In this document: in pieces, positions 36,299 through 47,999 of the stretch | How positions within the stretch are numbered: the first letter of the stretch is position 1 | Layout of the letters: each line of letters begins with the position of its first letter | From: Batkoa obscura | Taxonomy: Eukaryota > Entomophthoromycota > Entomophthoromycetes > Entomophthorales > Batkoaceae | DNA: 64,000 bases | Assembly (NCBI GenBank): GCA_030770535.1 | Contig: JASVEC010000011.1 | Location: 868,001-932,000 of the forward strand | Direction of reading: 5' to 3' | Notes under the pieces: generated by a model | Told to the model about the DNA's origin: nothing | Databases searched by the model: none | Seen by the model: only the letters and a program-made list of their open reading frames with translations | Translations under genes and position numbers: made by a program

Positions 36299-37659
36299 AT
36301 GGGGGCATTATTTTCCTCACTTAAAAGTAGCAGCTCTGAGATCACTCCAATTAGCCTTAAGGTGAATTTAACTAGTAAAAACTATCTTCTTTCTTTATAG
36401 AATTCCTATTAATATATCTAGATCCTACCCCAAACTCAAACGAAAATAGTCATGCCAACATTGCTGAATTTTTAGATACTTCAAATGAACTTTTAGAAAA
36501 ATTTAGAAAATATAAGGGTTGTAGTGAAGAGATAAGACAGGTAAGTTTTTACTCAATAAAACCCTACATTATATTTATTATTTATTTAGGCCATTTCTTT
36601 TCCAACGGATGAAAATCATTTAATTGCTTGGAGTGCATTGCAAGATCCTATTAATCTTACTGTAAAACTGTATAGATATAGCTTAAGCTTAGGTAATACT
36701 AAGGAGAATTATAATAATTGATTACTAAGAATTTTATAGAAAAATCCTTAGTTGAACTATTAGAATTTCTTTGCCAAAATAATAATATATATGGTTCATT
36801 GGAGGAGAACCAATATAGTACTAAGTTATTATTAGATGCCCTAGGCTATGCTTTTACATTTGATGAACTTAAAGTATTAATCATTTTGCTTTGTTCAATT
36901 TTATTTAACATTTGTATTTTTTAGACTAAAAACTCAGATATTCAAAATGATTTTTCATTTTACCGACGTTCTATTAGTAAATTTAAAATGATGGAAAAGG
37001 TTGATTTTGTTTAAAATTAATAGCTGCGATAAATGTTAAATGATCTTATTTTTAGGGCTTAAAAGAAACAGATTTAACTATTTCAGATGAAGAAGCAAAT
37101 CATTTGTCATTATTTTTAGCCCACCATACTCCAATGTTCAATACCGTTTCTCAAACAATTAAAGCATTAGTTGCAAAAGTAATATAATATATACCATATT
37201 ATTATAACTATATTAATTATTTAGAATCCTCCAATTCAAGGTAAACTTGAAAAATTATTCTCTGGATTAGTTGGTATATCTTATCATAAAATTTCTGAAC
37301 CAAGGTAAATACAATATATTTAATATACTCTTAAATTATAATGTTTTATTTAAGTACCAACCCTGGATTAAGAGAGAATTTATTAAGAGCTTTAGTTTCC
37401 AGTACAATACTATATGATAACTTAAGACCTGAAGGCATGTTTGCAAAGGGAACCACGTGTGATGTAATTGAAATTTATAATCAGAAAAGTTAGATTTGAT
37501 AATTAACCACTTATTTAGATTAAATCAATTGTTAAAACAATTCAAGGACATGGTGGAAGAAATACGGAGCATTTAATGAATGGTTTAAGATTCAATCTAG
37601 TGCACTTGAATGATAAAGTAACTCCCAAACATGCAAGGGCACTTTTAGGTGTAAATTAA
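36299..37659 (+). CDS. CYRI/FAM49 homologue (Rac1-binding regulator)
   Basis: In animals and Dictyostelium, CYRI binds active Rac1 and restrains the SCAR/WAVE complex at the leading edge. The protein starts MGALFSSL, a good N-myristoylation motif (Gly2, Ser6), as in CYRI. About eight exons follow the family in order: FLDTSNELLEKFRKYKGCSE with EIRQAI, then LVELLEFLCQ and FTFDELK. TKNSDIQNDFSFYRRSISKF matches the human FAM49B run MTNPAIQNDFSYYRRTLSR. SLFLAHHTPMFNTVSQTIKA, SSTILYDNLRPEGMFAKGT and LMNGLRFNLVHLNDK complete it. The total is about 300 residues, near the family size. Introns are 39-60 nt. A role in actin control is inferred from the family only. Confidence 0.88.
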
Positions 37660-38763
37660 TATTATTTTAGTTAAGAAATAGAATTATTATTGACGGCTAT
37701 TCTTGAATCTATTATAATATAAACGATATAATAATAGATTGTCTAACCCTATCTCATGAAAACCATTTATTATCGAAACTAAGTTTCAATATCCTTCCAT
37801 TTATCTCTAACTTCTTTCCGTAAACTACCTAATCTTTAATTACTTGGAATTGTTCCAGTTATCAAACTCATAAATTGTTATTAAATTGATAAATAATGTT
37901 ATCTTTTTTTATACATTATTCTTTTGTCACCATTACTTAGTACCTTAAACTAACCGTAACTTTTATTTTATTAATTAAACTTTTATCTACTCTTTTGTAT
38001 TGAATTGAATTTGTTGGCTTATTGATTTTATTGTGGAGAAATTTAATTTAGTATTTTTAAAATTTAAAGATTATTTTGAACGTTTTAAAACCATGGGAGA
38101 GTTGAAAGCTCTCAAGTGGTTTATAACAAATATAACTTAAAAGTACTAATGGTGGGCCAAATAACGGCTGTGGGGTAAGTGGTACTTTCTGTGTTTCTAA
38201 ATTTTTTTACAAATAAATATCATGAATTTAATAGTTTTAAGATTTTTTTTTGATCTTTTGAAACACTTTCAAAAACAACATTTTTTTAAAAATGTGTTAA
38301 ATACATTAACTCATCTCATACTTAATAAGAATATATAATTTAAATTTTAATACATTAATACAAAATTGAATAAAGAGGAAAATATACTTAGTTTAGCTAT
38401 TGGCATTAATTTATTATTTTTATATTAAAATAAAATAAAATTTAAAAATTCAAATAATCAAATATTCCAAAATTAGCTAATAAAAATAATGTAAAGATAT
38501 AATCAATAGCGATATAATACAGTAGTTATATCTATCACAGCAAATAACTGCTATTTTATACAAAAAATAAGTCCTATTTAAATTTACATGTATGAAATAT
38601 TATAAATTTTAATATTTAATACTAAAAATGAGATTTTGCAGCTTGAATTACGAGTAAGAAGCTTAAAATTTAAAAAATATCAATGAAATCAAAAGTGACA
38701 AAATAAACGTTCAAATACGGCCATACCCTTCTTTTCTTTTGAGTAATACCTTGAATTGGCAAG
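37660..38763. other. Gene-free stretch between CYRI and RPS26
   Basis: A near-palindrome at 37706-37740 (AATCTATTATAATAT, 5-nt loop, inverse) lies 47 nt past the CYRI stop and could form a hairpin in the 3' region. A pyrimidine-rich patch at about 38727-38741 lies just before the RPS26 start. Otherwise nothing is recognised. Confidence 0.4.
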
Positions 38764-39379
38764 ATGGTATGTATTATTTCTGCAATAGACTAAGGAACAT
38801 GATAAGCATCGGATAGAACACGATTTATTTTGAAACAAAACTTTTAATAAAACCAATTTCGATGGATGCATGATCAATTTAGCTCTTTATATCAAACTAT
38901 TCTTCAACTTTAAAATAAATAATAATTTTGAAATTGCTAGACCACTAAACGTAGAAATCATGGACGTAATAAAAAGGGACGTGGACACGTTAAACCTGTC
39001 CGTTGCACTAACTGTGCTCGTTGTGTCCCAAAGGATAAAGCCATTAAACGTTTTAACATCCGTAATATGGTAGAAGCTGCTGCTCAACGTGATCTTGCTG
39101 AAGCTTCAGTTTATGAAGGTAATAAAAATATATATAGTGATTAAGATTAAAGCTAATAATCTTAGAATATGCTATTCCAAAGCTTTATGTTAAACTTCAC
39201 TACTGCATCTCTTGCGCTATTCACTCTCGTATCGTTCGTGTACGTTCCGTTGTAGATCGTCGTAACCGTGCTCCTCCACAAAGATTCCGTTTCAACAAGG
39301 TAAAATAATTTGAGTCATGATTTGAATTTATATTGACATAATATAGGATGGTAAAAAGGTTACCCCAACCAAAGCTTAA
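38764..39379 (+). CDS. RPS26: 40S ribosomal protein S26
   Basis: eS26 is a small-subunit protein at the mRNA exit channel. Four exons give 115 residues. Exon 1 is only the start codon (38764-38766), spliced by a GTATGT donor to exon 2 (38941-39118), which reads [19 protein letters not shown]. Exons 3 (39166-39299) and 4 (39347-39379) complete [19 protein letters not shown] and [12 protein letters not shown]. The zinc-binding cysteines are in CTNCARC and [12 protein letters not shown]. The start is set by splice phase: ATG joined to ACC ACT AAA gives [10 protein letters not shown], the expected N-terminus. The codons look GC-richer than the neighbours, as for a highly expressed gene. Confidence 0.96.
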
Positions 39380-40333
39380 ATTATAAAATTAAAATAATTT
39401 ATAAAATAAGGGCAGTATAAAGGTTTATTATATTTACAATGTTTTTATTTATTTTAGTTTGATTCATTTTTTCAAACCAAATGTAAAAGTTTTATCATTT
39501 AACTAATTTCGTTAGCAAATAAATGGAGAATATTGAGATAAGTAATAGATGAGATGTTAAAATGGGAGATTAAAAAAGAGAATAATTAAGTTAGTAGATT
39601 ATAGAAATATAATATTAGTCAAGGATTCAATCACACAAAGTAGTATATTATAGAAGAGTTTTTTGAGTAGGTAACTAGCGAGTTTAATAATAAATGATTA
39701 ATGAAAAGTAAATATCTAAATACATTTTGGAGGAATCTTGAAAACTTTATCCTTCAAAGATATACTTATACTTTTTTTGAATTAAGTATTGAGTTAATGT
39801 TATATTTAGCTCATGTATTGGTGCATATTAATGCACAAAGATTATTTAAATAATAAAATATATTGAGAAATTTTAATACTCTTTCTTTAGTTATTTAAAC
39901 ATGGTTTTAAATTGAGATTTAATTATTAAGCTATAAAATGTATATTGAATATTAATTTAATTTAGTTCAAATATTCGAACTATAATGGAACAAAGACCTA
40001 TGTGCAGGTAGGTAATATGGGGATATATTTTTTGTTTAAGAATTTTACTAATAATCTTTCCACTCAAATAGCGCTTGAAAATGGAAAAAGTAATGAAGCC
40101 AAAAAAAACACACCCATATATTAATCTAGTCTCTTTGAAAATCACTAAAAAGATTTAAAAGATTTATATTAAAACGCTAGTTAATCAACTAGAACTATTA
40201 GAGGTATTATAATAGTTATTTGTTATAGTTTATTATTTAGTAGTTCTTTGAAGCAGTTGTAATTAATTTGAAATTGTTTTAGTCTATTATACTTTAAGGT
40301 TAAAAACTTTAACTTTATTGAGCGAATAGCTCA
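39380..40333. other. Gene-free stretch downstream of RPS26
   Basis: AT-rich. It contains one MITE and otherwise nothing recognised. Confidence 0.4.
40014..40121 (+). mobile_element. MITE (family A), forward, well preserved
   Basis: AATATGGGGATATATTTTTT at the left, CTTTCCACTCAAATAGCGCT in the centre, AAACACACCCATAT at the right. It is one of the best-preserved copies and useful for a family consensus. Confidence 0.88.
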
Positions 40334-41159
40334 TCAAAAAGATATAAACTGAAACTTAGTAGCTTCTTCCACTGTATTGACCTCTTCGAAGAACCCACAA
40401 CTCGCTTTAACAAAATCCAGACAATAATAATTGTTTTTTGCACCTGCTAGAGCAAACGCTACAGGTCTATCGATAGGAATGAGTTGAATACGGTTTCCAG
40501 GTAAAGTTGAAAATCCAATCTCATTATCCTCTGTTGCTACAAGATAGCCTTCTTGCTCATTCCATAAATGATAAACGCGATCATGCTCACGAAACTGGAA
40601 CACAAAACCTTCATTGTATGGGTGAGAGCCAAACATCAAAATATCACCAAAGACACTTGCATTACTCTCCCACAGTTTAGTAATAGGGGATAAAAAGAAT
40701 TGAGCACCAGGTGTATAGAGACTAATGCCATCTATCGATATAAAAGGTAAATCTGCTACGGATGCAGGAGGATAAATAGAAGAAGGGGTTTCACATATAA
40801 TTTGAACGACCATTGCACGCTTAATGTCAGTCTGGAAGCCCATCTCATGATCGAGATAGTGATCTTGAGCACATATAAGGTAAAAGCCTCTTTCATCATA
40901 AGCGTCATCAAAGTATACACATAGCTCATCGCTTGGTGGCTGATCGCTAAGGTGTAAATGATAATCATTCCTGATTAGATATTGATTGTTAGTTATGATG
41001 CAGTAAGTGCCATTATGCGTTGTTGTTATTGAAACTCAATCCAAGTGAATAATGCTCTTTAGTTTTAATTACTTTGTTTTGTTTTGTTATGTCAAAGCTA
41101 GCATAAACTCCACTAATAATAAATCTAAAGCTCTTATTTCTTTCATATAAATCCTCCAT
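40334..41159 (-). CDS. Uncharacterised protein, possibly beta-trefoil-like, with a frame break
   Basis: I do not recognise this gene. A 3' frame of about 230 codons (back to about 41,037) reads THNGTYCIITNNQYLIRND, then CVYFDDAYDERGFYLICA, and ends KASCGFFEEVNTVEEATKFQ. A separate 5' frame from the ATG at 41159 reads MEDLYERNKSFRFIISGVYA ... EHYSLGLSFNNN and runs into it near 41,035 one frame off. The repeated pattern of short strands with aromatic and Gly turns (YHLWNEQEGYLVATEDNEIG; NNYYCLDFV) recalls beta-trefoil or fascin-like folds, but this is weak. No signal peptide or membrane segment is visible. The break could be an unrecognised short intron, a sequencing error, or a real loss of function. 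Confidence 0.45.
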
Positions 41160-41658
41160 TTTTAATTTTCGAAATTATATTATTGTAAAAAATAGCTTTA
41201 GACCTTACCAAATAAGCTATTTTGATTAAAGTTGTCACCAAGTAACCAAAAGTGTGACTTAAATGTAAGTCATATGTACGCCGATAAAATCTTTGGAATC
41301 ACGGCCAACTCAAAGTCATTTTTTAAGCCGAAGTATTTATTCCGAAATTTTAGTATTTTAGATCAGACTTAATAAAAATAAATATTTACATAATTGACTT
41401 AATTTACTATTGAATAATAATAGTTTCTTCTACTCAAGCATGCGATTTATTATTAGCTGGAAAAACTTTATTTAAAAATGGTTAGAAATTGGAGTTTTTA
41501 AAACTTGATCATTATCCGATTTATAAGTCATATTATCATTAATGATAGCTAAAATGAATGTTATTGGTTGAGCAAACAATATATAAGAATGTTATCATAA
41601 TCAACAAAAAAAAGTAAGTTTTAATTAGCAATAGTAATATTAATACAGACTCAAAAGA

Positions 41659-42372
41659 ATGGATATCTTAATACCCGCTTTTCATCATCAATTAGGGGAG
41701 GAATGTACTAGAAACATATTCAGCGAAGGGATCAATAGCTATTGTTTTAATTTATTTTTATCCAAAATTGTAGGTCTCTCAATCATATTATTCAGTATCT
41801 TTAGTAAGATACCTCAATTAGCTAAGGTGTACCAAACACAAAGTAGTGAAGGGCTTAATGCAGTTTCATTATATATTGAAACTGGAGTACTAACTATCAT
41901 TTCTTGTTATTGCTTTAGAAATCAACAAGGGTTCACTACTTATGGTGATGCAGTATTTGTATTACTTCAAGATATCTTTTTGGTCTCTTTAATATTATTA
42001 GTGAACAAAAAAACTGATCATTTTTTAATGTTTATCTCTATTAATTTAGTAACGAATTATTTGTTTTATTTTGTATTAACTGTAGAGCAGCTTACTCTTT
42101 TTATGATGGCTTTGTTACCCGCTGGTATCTTTGGTGCTTTCCCTCAACTTTATGAAAACTTCAAGAATAAGTCCATAGGTGTACTTTCCCCTTTGACTAT
42201 TTATATCAACTTTTTAAACGCTTTGGGTAGAGTGTTTACTAATTGGATCGAGGTTGATGATACCTTTGCTATTATTGGTTCTGTCATAGGTTTTGTTGTT
42301 AACGTTATTTTTGTTATTCAAGTGTTAACATATTCAAAGACACCTAAAAAACAAAATAAAAAGGATCAATAG
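41659..42372 (+). CDS. MPDU1-like PQ-loop membrane protein
   Basis: This intronless 237-residue gene belongs to the mannose-P-dolichol utilisation defect 1 family, ER proteins needed for use of dolichol-phosphate sugars in glycosylation. It has two PQ-loop repeats. The first is SIFSKIPQLAKVYQTQSSEG with LNAVSLYIET. The second is GAFPQLYENFKNKSIGVLSP with LTIYINFLNALGR. About six or seven hydrophobic segments span the protein, and the C-terminus is Lys-rich (KTPKKQNKKDQ), like an ER-retention tail. It is one of few multi-pass genes here without introns. A TATAAGAA-like box lies about 75 nt before the ATG. Confidence 0.9.
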   Translation: MDILIPAFHHQLGEECTRNIFSEGINSYCFNLFLSKIVGLSIILFSIFSKIPQLAKVYQTQSSEGLNAVSLYIETGVLTIISCYCFRNQQGFTTYGDAVFVLLQDIFLVSLILLVNKKTDHFLMFISINLVTNYLFYFVLTVEQLTLFMMALLPAGIFGAFPQLYENFKNKSIGVLSPLTIYINFLNALGRVFTNWIEVDDTFAIIGSVIGFVVNVIFVIQVLTYSKTPKKQNKKDQ

Positions 42373-42601
42373 TTTTTAGGTTCCAGATAGTATCATGATT
42401 TGTTTATTTGTTTTGTTATGTTTTTTATTAATAAAATATATTAAAAGAATAAAAACAAATTAATAGATGCATAGTTTAGGTTATAAATAAGGCAGTAATA
42501 AAATATACTAATAAAAAAAATGATTGACCCAAAAGCTGAGTATCTCCATACTATTCCAACTCAGATGGTCATTTTCTAAAAATTAAAATTAATAAACAAA
42601 G

Positions 42602-44599
42602 CTAAAGCATAATATATACAATAATATCATTACTGTTTAAATTCAATGCGCTTGAATTTTTCAAACTTGGATTCTCAATGAAAAAAACTTGACTAACTTG
42701 TTCGGCTGCTTTTTTCATTTCTAGTTCATCGTTGGCATCTTTATAAAGGTCGCATTTATCACACTGTCTACAAGGTTCTCCAGGATTAAATCGAAAATGA
42801 TCACAAAAATGACTATACATTTGCTGCTGGATACCTTCTCTACATAAATAACACATGATATATCCTAAATAATTATGATTAAATATTATAGCTAAACATC
42901 TAATTATAAACTTACCACATCGACAAGTCATTTTATTACATCCATCTAATTTAGTAAATGATAAATTACAATTTGGACACTATAAATTAATCATTGAGTT
43001 CACTAATAGTTACTTAAAATTACCGTTCTTTTAACTGCTTCTGCCATTGCAGCTTCCACTTTTAATCTCAGCGCATCCTTCTCATCTTCCATACATTGAT
43101 GGGATAGCAAAGATTGTGTATGGCAAAGTCTACATGAAAGTTTATTACATTCCATATTCCTACATTGGAATAGTCGATTATCCGGCAACTTGATTATTGA
43201 CTCAGGGATATAAGTGATAGGTAAATAATCTAACAAATTAAAGGAGGTGACTTCTGATATTCCAATGACAGTTAGCACAGTTAATAAAATCCTCAAAGAT
43301 AATAAAACAGGATAAAACAAAAATAATCCTCTTTTCATAGGTTCAATTATTGTGATTAATAAACCCAACTTAAAAAAGTTTAACCAATTTAATAATCTGA
43401 TACGCTTAGGATTATCAATCTCGACATAACGACAAAATGGACACCTTACTAAAGGCAATTTACTTGATTCCAATTCTAACTCCAATTTAGTATTAAAATA
43501 AGACTCTAATAGGTCTGATTTTAATATTCTTTTTAATTCTAATTCTGATATCTTTTCTTTACATCCACTAATATCTATACAACTAATATATCCTTTTTCT
43601 TTAAAATCACTTTGTCCATATATGGTTTCACTAACATATCTATTGACACACTCAATACAAAATAAATGACCTTTGGTGCATTGGCATAGCTCTTCAAAAG
43701 TAAAATCGGTATAACAACACTGACATGAGATAACTTGATTTTCTTTAGCATATTGCTCTTGATTTAATCTTACAGCGTATTCCTTATCAAGCTGTACAAT
43801 ACTTTTTTTGTCTTTGTTTTCCATTTGGTTTATTTGCTGAAGTAATTCAAAAGTATACATTGAAGGCTCATCTATTTTGTCTCTGTTCACCATCATTCCA
43901 ATTAATGAGCTCATCCATGTATGATTACTATTTAACTGAGTTAGTCTATCATAACTTGCTAAAAAATCATGGTTGGTCTCCGCTAAAATAGCTCGTATCG
44001 TTGATCTAGGGGTTTTTGGAAATAAATTGTATAATCGATTCTTTGCTCCCACTGCATAAGATTCTGAGCGAAAATAATCCTTTTTATCGATTTTGTTAAA
44101 ATCTTTTCTTTTTAAATATTTTCCGTTATACTTTAATAGTCTATCCACTGCTTCATAGATAACACTATGTCGACTACTTATTATTATTTCCCTTATTATA
44201 CCAACTTCAACGTCCGGAAACAATTCATTAATAATTTCCAAATAATAGTTTCGAGTAGCTGAACAATATGGTGTTAAACTTAAGCTTTTTGGCACTGTGG
44301 GGTAATGGGAATAATTCAAATTGAAAAACTTATCGCATATCCTTTCCACATGTCTATCCTTATAGTAACTACAACAATATTCTAAATAATAGGGATCTAT
44401 AAAAATGACTAAGCTTATGTAATTTCAATAAATACTTCATTTTACCACAATCCGGAAATATTTCAATCAGCTCCTTGATTTGCTTTGGATACTTGCTCTT
44501 TTCGATATCATACCTTTTGCCGTTTTTTGATGTGACATAGTTATTACTAGTTGAGCTAGAAATGTGCTGGGAAACTATTTTACCGAGGTTATTCCACAT
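42602..44599 (-). CDS. RNF216/TRIAD3-type RBR E3 ubiquitin ligase with internal hydrophobic insert
   Basis: RBR ligases pass ubiquitin through a catalytic cysteine in their third domain. Exon 1 (44446-44599) joins a long exon from 44396 to read IFPDCDPYYLEYC, a CUE-like LFPD region repeated later as LFPKTPRSTIRAIL. RING1 is CQCCYTDFTFEELCQCTKGH. The last exons give CPNCNLSFTKLDGCNKMTC and RCGYIMCYLC; the Cys in GCNKMTCRCG aligns with the RNF216 catalytic cysteine. The RNF216 tail is also recognisable (HFCDHFRFNPGEPCRQCDKC). Between RING1 and the second zinc module lie two hydrophobic stretches (LNFFKLGLLITIIEP and FLFYPVLLSLRILLTVLTVI), suggesting a membrane hairpin. I do not know this from RNF216 itself. 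Confidence 0.87.
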
Positions 44600-44868
44600 T
44601 TTTAGTTGCCTTTATTAGCTATTATTTTAATAATAGGTTATTTCCTAAAACACAAAAAAACATCAGTTGGCATTTCTAATTTCAATTTATTTAGCTTTTT
44701 GCAATGAAAACTCTAAAGCTTGAACTACCAAAATGACTTAACCCAAAATTAATTGCCCTTGCTAAGCTTATTTTTAAAACTTTGAGAGCCAATCAGAGCC
44801 AAATCAACTTGATAAGAATAAGTAACGTAGCTACTGTTCTCTTTATTTTTCTTATATTTGTTGCAACA

Positions 44869-46100
44869 ATGCAATCAGTTCATAATATGTTTCATGGAGT
44901 TAGGGAGTACTTGAATCCCTTACTTAAAGATTCCAAGTTTATTGAAGAGGGCGTATTGACTCCAGAGGAGGTAATTATAATAGAGTTTAAATTAGATAAA
45001 TTTCTGATTTAAGTTTAGTTTGTAGCCGCTGGTGATTATTTAGTTTTTAAATTTCCAACATGGCAGTGGTAAGTGGTAGAATTAAGCGTTGAAATTTTAA
45101 ACTTATTAACATGCTTTTTTGACAGGGAGGCAGGCGAAGAGTCAAAGAGACGAGAATATCTTCCAGCTGATAAGCAATTTTTGATCACTAGAAATGGTAA
45201 GTAGATTGTTAAAGCAAATTAGATTTATTAATTTTTTAGTTCCTTGTTTAAGAAGGGCTGGAGATATGGCATATGCTGATGATAACTTTGATGAAAAAGG
45301 TGATTTAGAAGGTGATGAGGGCTGGGTCGCGGCTTTTCAAGGTTCAGGTAATTTTATTTGCAATGATTGATAATAATAAAATTAAATCTTTAATTAGATG
45401 GTCAAAAAGCGTTAAATAAAATAATCATCGACATTGAAGATGAAGACGATAGCGAGCCTATTGATGTAACAAACAGGATCAATAATTTAAATATCAACGA
45501 GCAGGAGGACAAGGAGGAGGACAAAGCGCCATCGGATTTGGATGATATTCCAGATATTGATGATGAGATTGAAGAAGCTGAAATTGTAACAGAGTATATA
45601 TATTCATTAAATATTAACTAACAATATAGACTACAAGTAAAGAAGATAGTAGAGTCGAAAATGAGGTTAAAGAAGATAACCCTGAGTCCAATCTGTTACT
45701 AACGCGTACCTATGATTTAAGTATAACTTATGACAAATATTATCGCACGCCTAGAATTTGGTTATATGGATATGATGAGGACAGAGTTCCTTTGGAATCA
45801 AAGCAAGTACTTGAGGATATCTCTCAAGAGCATGCTAATAAAACCGTAACTATTGACCCACATCCACATCTCCCTGTTGTGCTTGCGTCCATCCATCCAT
45901 GTAAACATGCATCGGTTATGAAGAAATTGATTGAGGTATCAACGAATGCTAATAAGGAAGTTCGGGTTGATCAGTAATTTTTTGTTTTATTTATGATGAA
46001 TTTGAGCTAATTTTTAAACAGGTATATGTTGATCTTTTTAAAGTTTATTTCTTGTGTGTTACCTACAATTGAATATGATTATACTGCATCTGCAGACTAA
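44869..46100 (+). CDS. ATG3: Autophagy E2-like enzyme ATG3
   Basis: ATG3 transfers ATG8 to phosphatidylethanolamine on the phagophore. The start at 44869 ([15 protein letters not shown]) gives the family's amphipathic N-terminal helix. An upstream in-frame ATG at 44782 would add a hydrophobic stretch foreign to ATG3, so I reject it. Exon 1 (to 44970) joins exon 2 (45019-45068) to give [20 protein letters not shown] and then [19 protein letters not shown] follows. An acidic, disordered insert ([10 protein letters not shown] region) matches the variable loop. The active-site cysteine is in [15 protein letters not shown]. The last exon reads [20 protein letters not shown] and ends TASAD, a typical C-terminus. 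About six introns. Confidence 0.94.
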
Positions 46101-46907
46101 TTGAGTTGATTTTCAGTTAGTTACTTTTACTCTTTATTTATATTTTGAGTATTAAATTATTTTTAGTGTTAGCTTTTAGTATTTGTTTTATGTTTTGTGT
46201 TTTAGATGGGTTATGTTTTATTTTAATATCTGATCTAGTGTTTTTCTATTTTTTTTTTAGTACTCATCCAAAAGAACGGCTTTGTTTATTTAAACATACA
46301 AAGTATCAAGGAAGATAATAATTGGGCTTTTGACAGCTTCCCTATTTTTATTAAAATAATGAAGCATTTCGTTTAAATGGTTTTCTATTATTCCTTTTTT
46401 AGATGTTTGGTTTTAATTTATATTCTGTAAAATTAAAATAATAACTCTTTTGATAACAAATGATGACGAAAACAATCTACATACCGCTTTAATTGTTAAA
46501 GCCAATTTAAAATAAAAATTGTTTAGTTAAGTCAGTTTACAATAGTTACAACAATCATATAGCATTACATTCTTTTTTATTTGATTAGTAATTCAAAGTA
46601 AAAATTTATCAATTGATCAAAATTGAAAGAATAACAATAATTATAATAATAACTTATTGTTTAAAATCAAGTGTTATTATCGAAAGATGTAGAAAAAATA
46701 GAGATACATAGCATCGTAATATCATAGTTCGATTTTAGAAGTAAATAATAATGTGTAATAAAATTATGAAACCACTCTAAAAGATTTTACTTTTTATTGA
46801 ATGGTTTTATTTTTCATGTCACGGGAAAACAATGATATGAAAACACAGATAACAAATAAAAAGTATAAATAGCATCAATTTGAACATTTTATCTTTATCT
46901 CTTTAAA
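46101..46907. other. Gene-free stretch between ATG3 and the reductase gene
   Basis: AT-rich, T-rich near its start. No recognised element. Confidence 0.4.
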
Positions 46908-47999
46908 ATGGTAAATATTATTAATGGTAATAAAATGAGCTATGTAATTAAAAAACAAAACTGATTTTTCCCTAAGTTGGATGTGGCGCAGTTGGAGCTT
47001 TATACTCATCAAGACTAGCAAAAAATGAGCAAGTAAATATGTATGCGATAGTCCGCTCCGGGTACAATGTAATTCAAGAAAACGGATTCCAAATCAAATC
47101 AAAAACATTCAAAGATTACCAATTTAAGCCAGCAAAAGGTAATATGAATTATTGACTATAAATCGTACTTTATCAAATGTTAACTTTATTTAGTCTTTTC
47201 AAGCATAGAAGAAGCCTCAAAAGATAGCATAGCCTTTGATTATGTGTTAATAACTCTTAAAGCATTACCAGATCAATATGATATTCCTAAAATGATTGAG
47301 CCATTGATCTCTAGTAATACAACTATAGTAGTAGTTCAAAATGGAATTGATATTGAACCCCCTTATAAAGAAAAGTATCCCAACAATTTATTAGTCGGTT
47401 GTGTAGCTAATGTGGCAGTAACTCAAACAGAGCCAGGTATTATTGACGAAGCTGGAAGAAGTATAATAAGTTTAAGTACGTTTAATACTACTAAAAAATC
47501 AAATCCAAATGAGTTACCAAATGAACCAGAGTTACTCCAACTTATAAAATTGTTTAGAGATGGGGATGTAGAAATTCAACTAGTGCCGGATATCACCATT
47601 GTACGATGGAATAAAATAATTTGGAATGGTTCATTTTCACCAATCTGCATATTAAGCGGAGGATGCCATACGCTAAATATACATCAGGATAAAGAGGGAG
47701 AAGATTTAGTAAGAAGATCGATGCAAGAAATATTTGATTTAGCAGAAGCGGTTATTGGAGGTAAGTTTCCAGAGTGGGTACCAGAGCACACTGTTGAAGG
47801 GTATTTAAGTAGAAGCTACGGGATGGCATATAAGCCTAGCTTGTTAATCGACTATGAAAGAAAAAATAAGTTAGAGCTGGAGGCTACGTTAGGTAATATG
47901 ATTAGAAAAGCAAAAGAGATTAATCACCCGGTACCGCTTTGTGAAGCTTATTATATTTTGTTGAAGTTGGCTGATTTGAAAAATAGAGGGGCTATTTAA
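46908..47999 (+). CDS. Ketopantoate reductase-like (ApbA/PanE family) oxidoreductase
   Basis: Three exons (46908-46926, 46977-47138, 47194-47999) give 328 residues. The first splice joins MVNIIN to VGCGAVGALYSSRLA, an N-terminal Rossmann GxGxxG NAD(P)-binding loop. The family core follows: DYVLITLKALPDQYDIPKMI, VVVQNGIDIE (the NG(I/L) motif), VGCVANVAV, then IVRWNKIIWNGSFSPICILS with the catalytic Lys and the C-terminal helical domain, and NHPVPLCEAYYILLKL. PanE enzymes reduce 2-dehydropantoate to pantoate for coenzyme A, but fungi carry several diverged paralogues of uncertain substrate, so I leave the symbol blank. No organelle signal is visible. Confidence 0.85.

Noticed and set aside
38767-38940. 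A box C/D snoRNA in RPS26 intron 1
   Set aside because: ATGATAA could pass as a C box, but no D box (CTGA) with a terminal stem follows.
44782-44868. In-frame upstream ATG that would give ATG3 an N-terminal hydrophobic leader
   Set aside because: The family begins with the amphipathic helix encoded from 44869 ([15 protein letters not shown]). The extension has no counterpart and is more likely 5' untranslated sequence.
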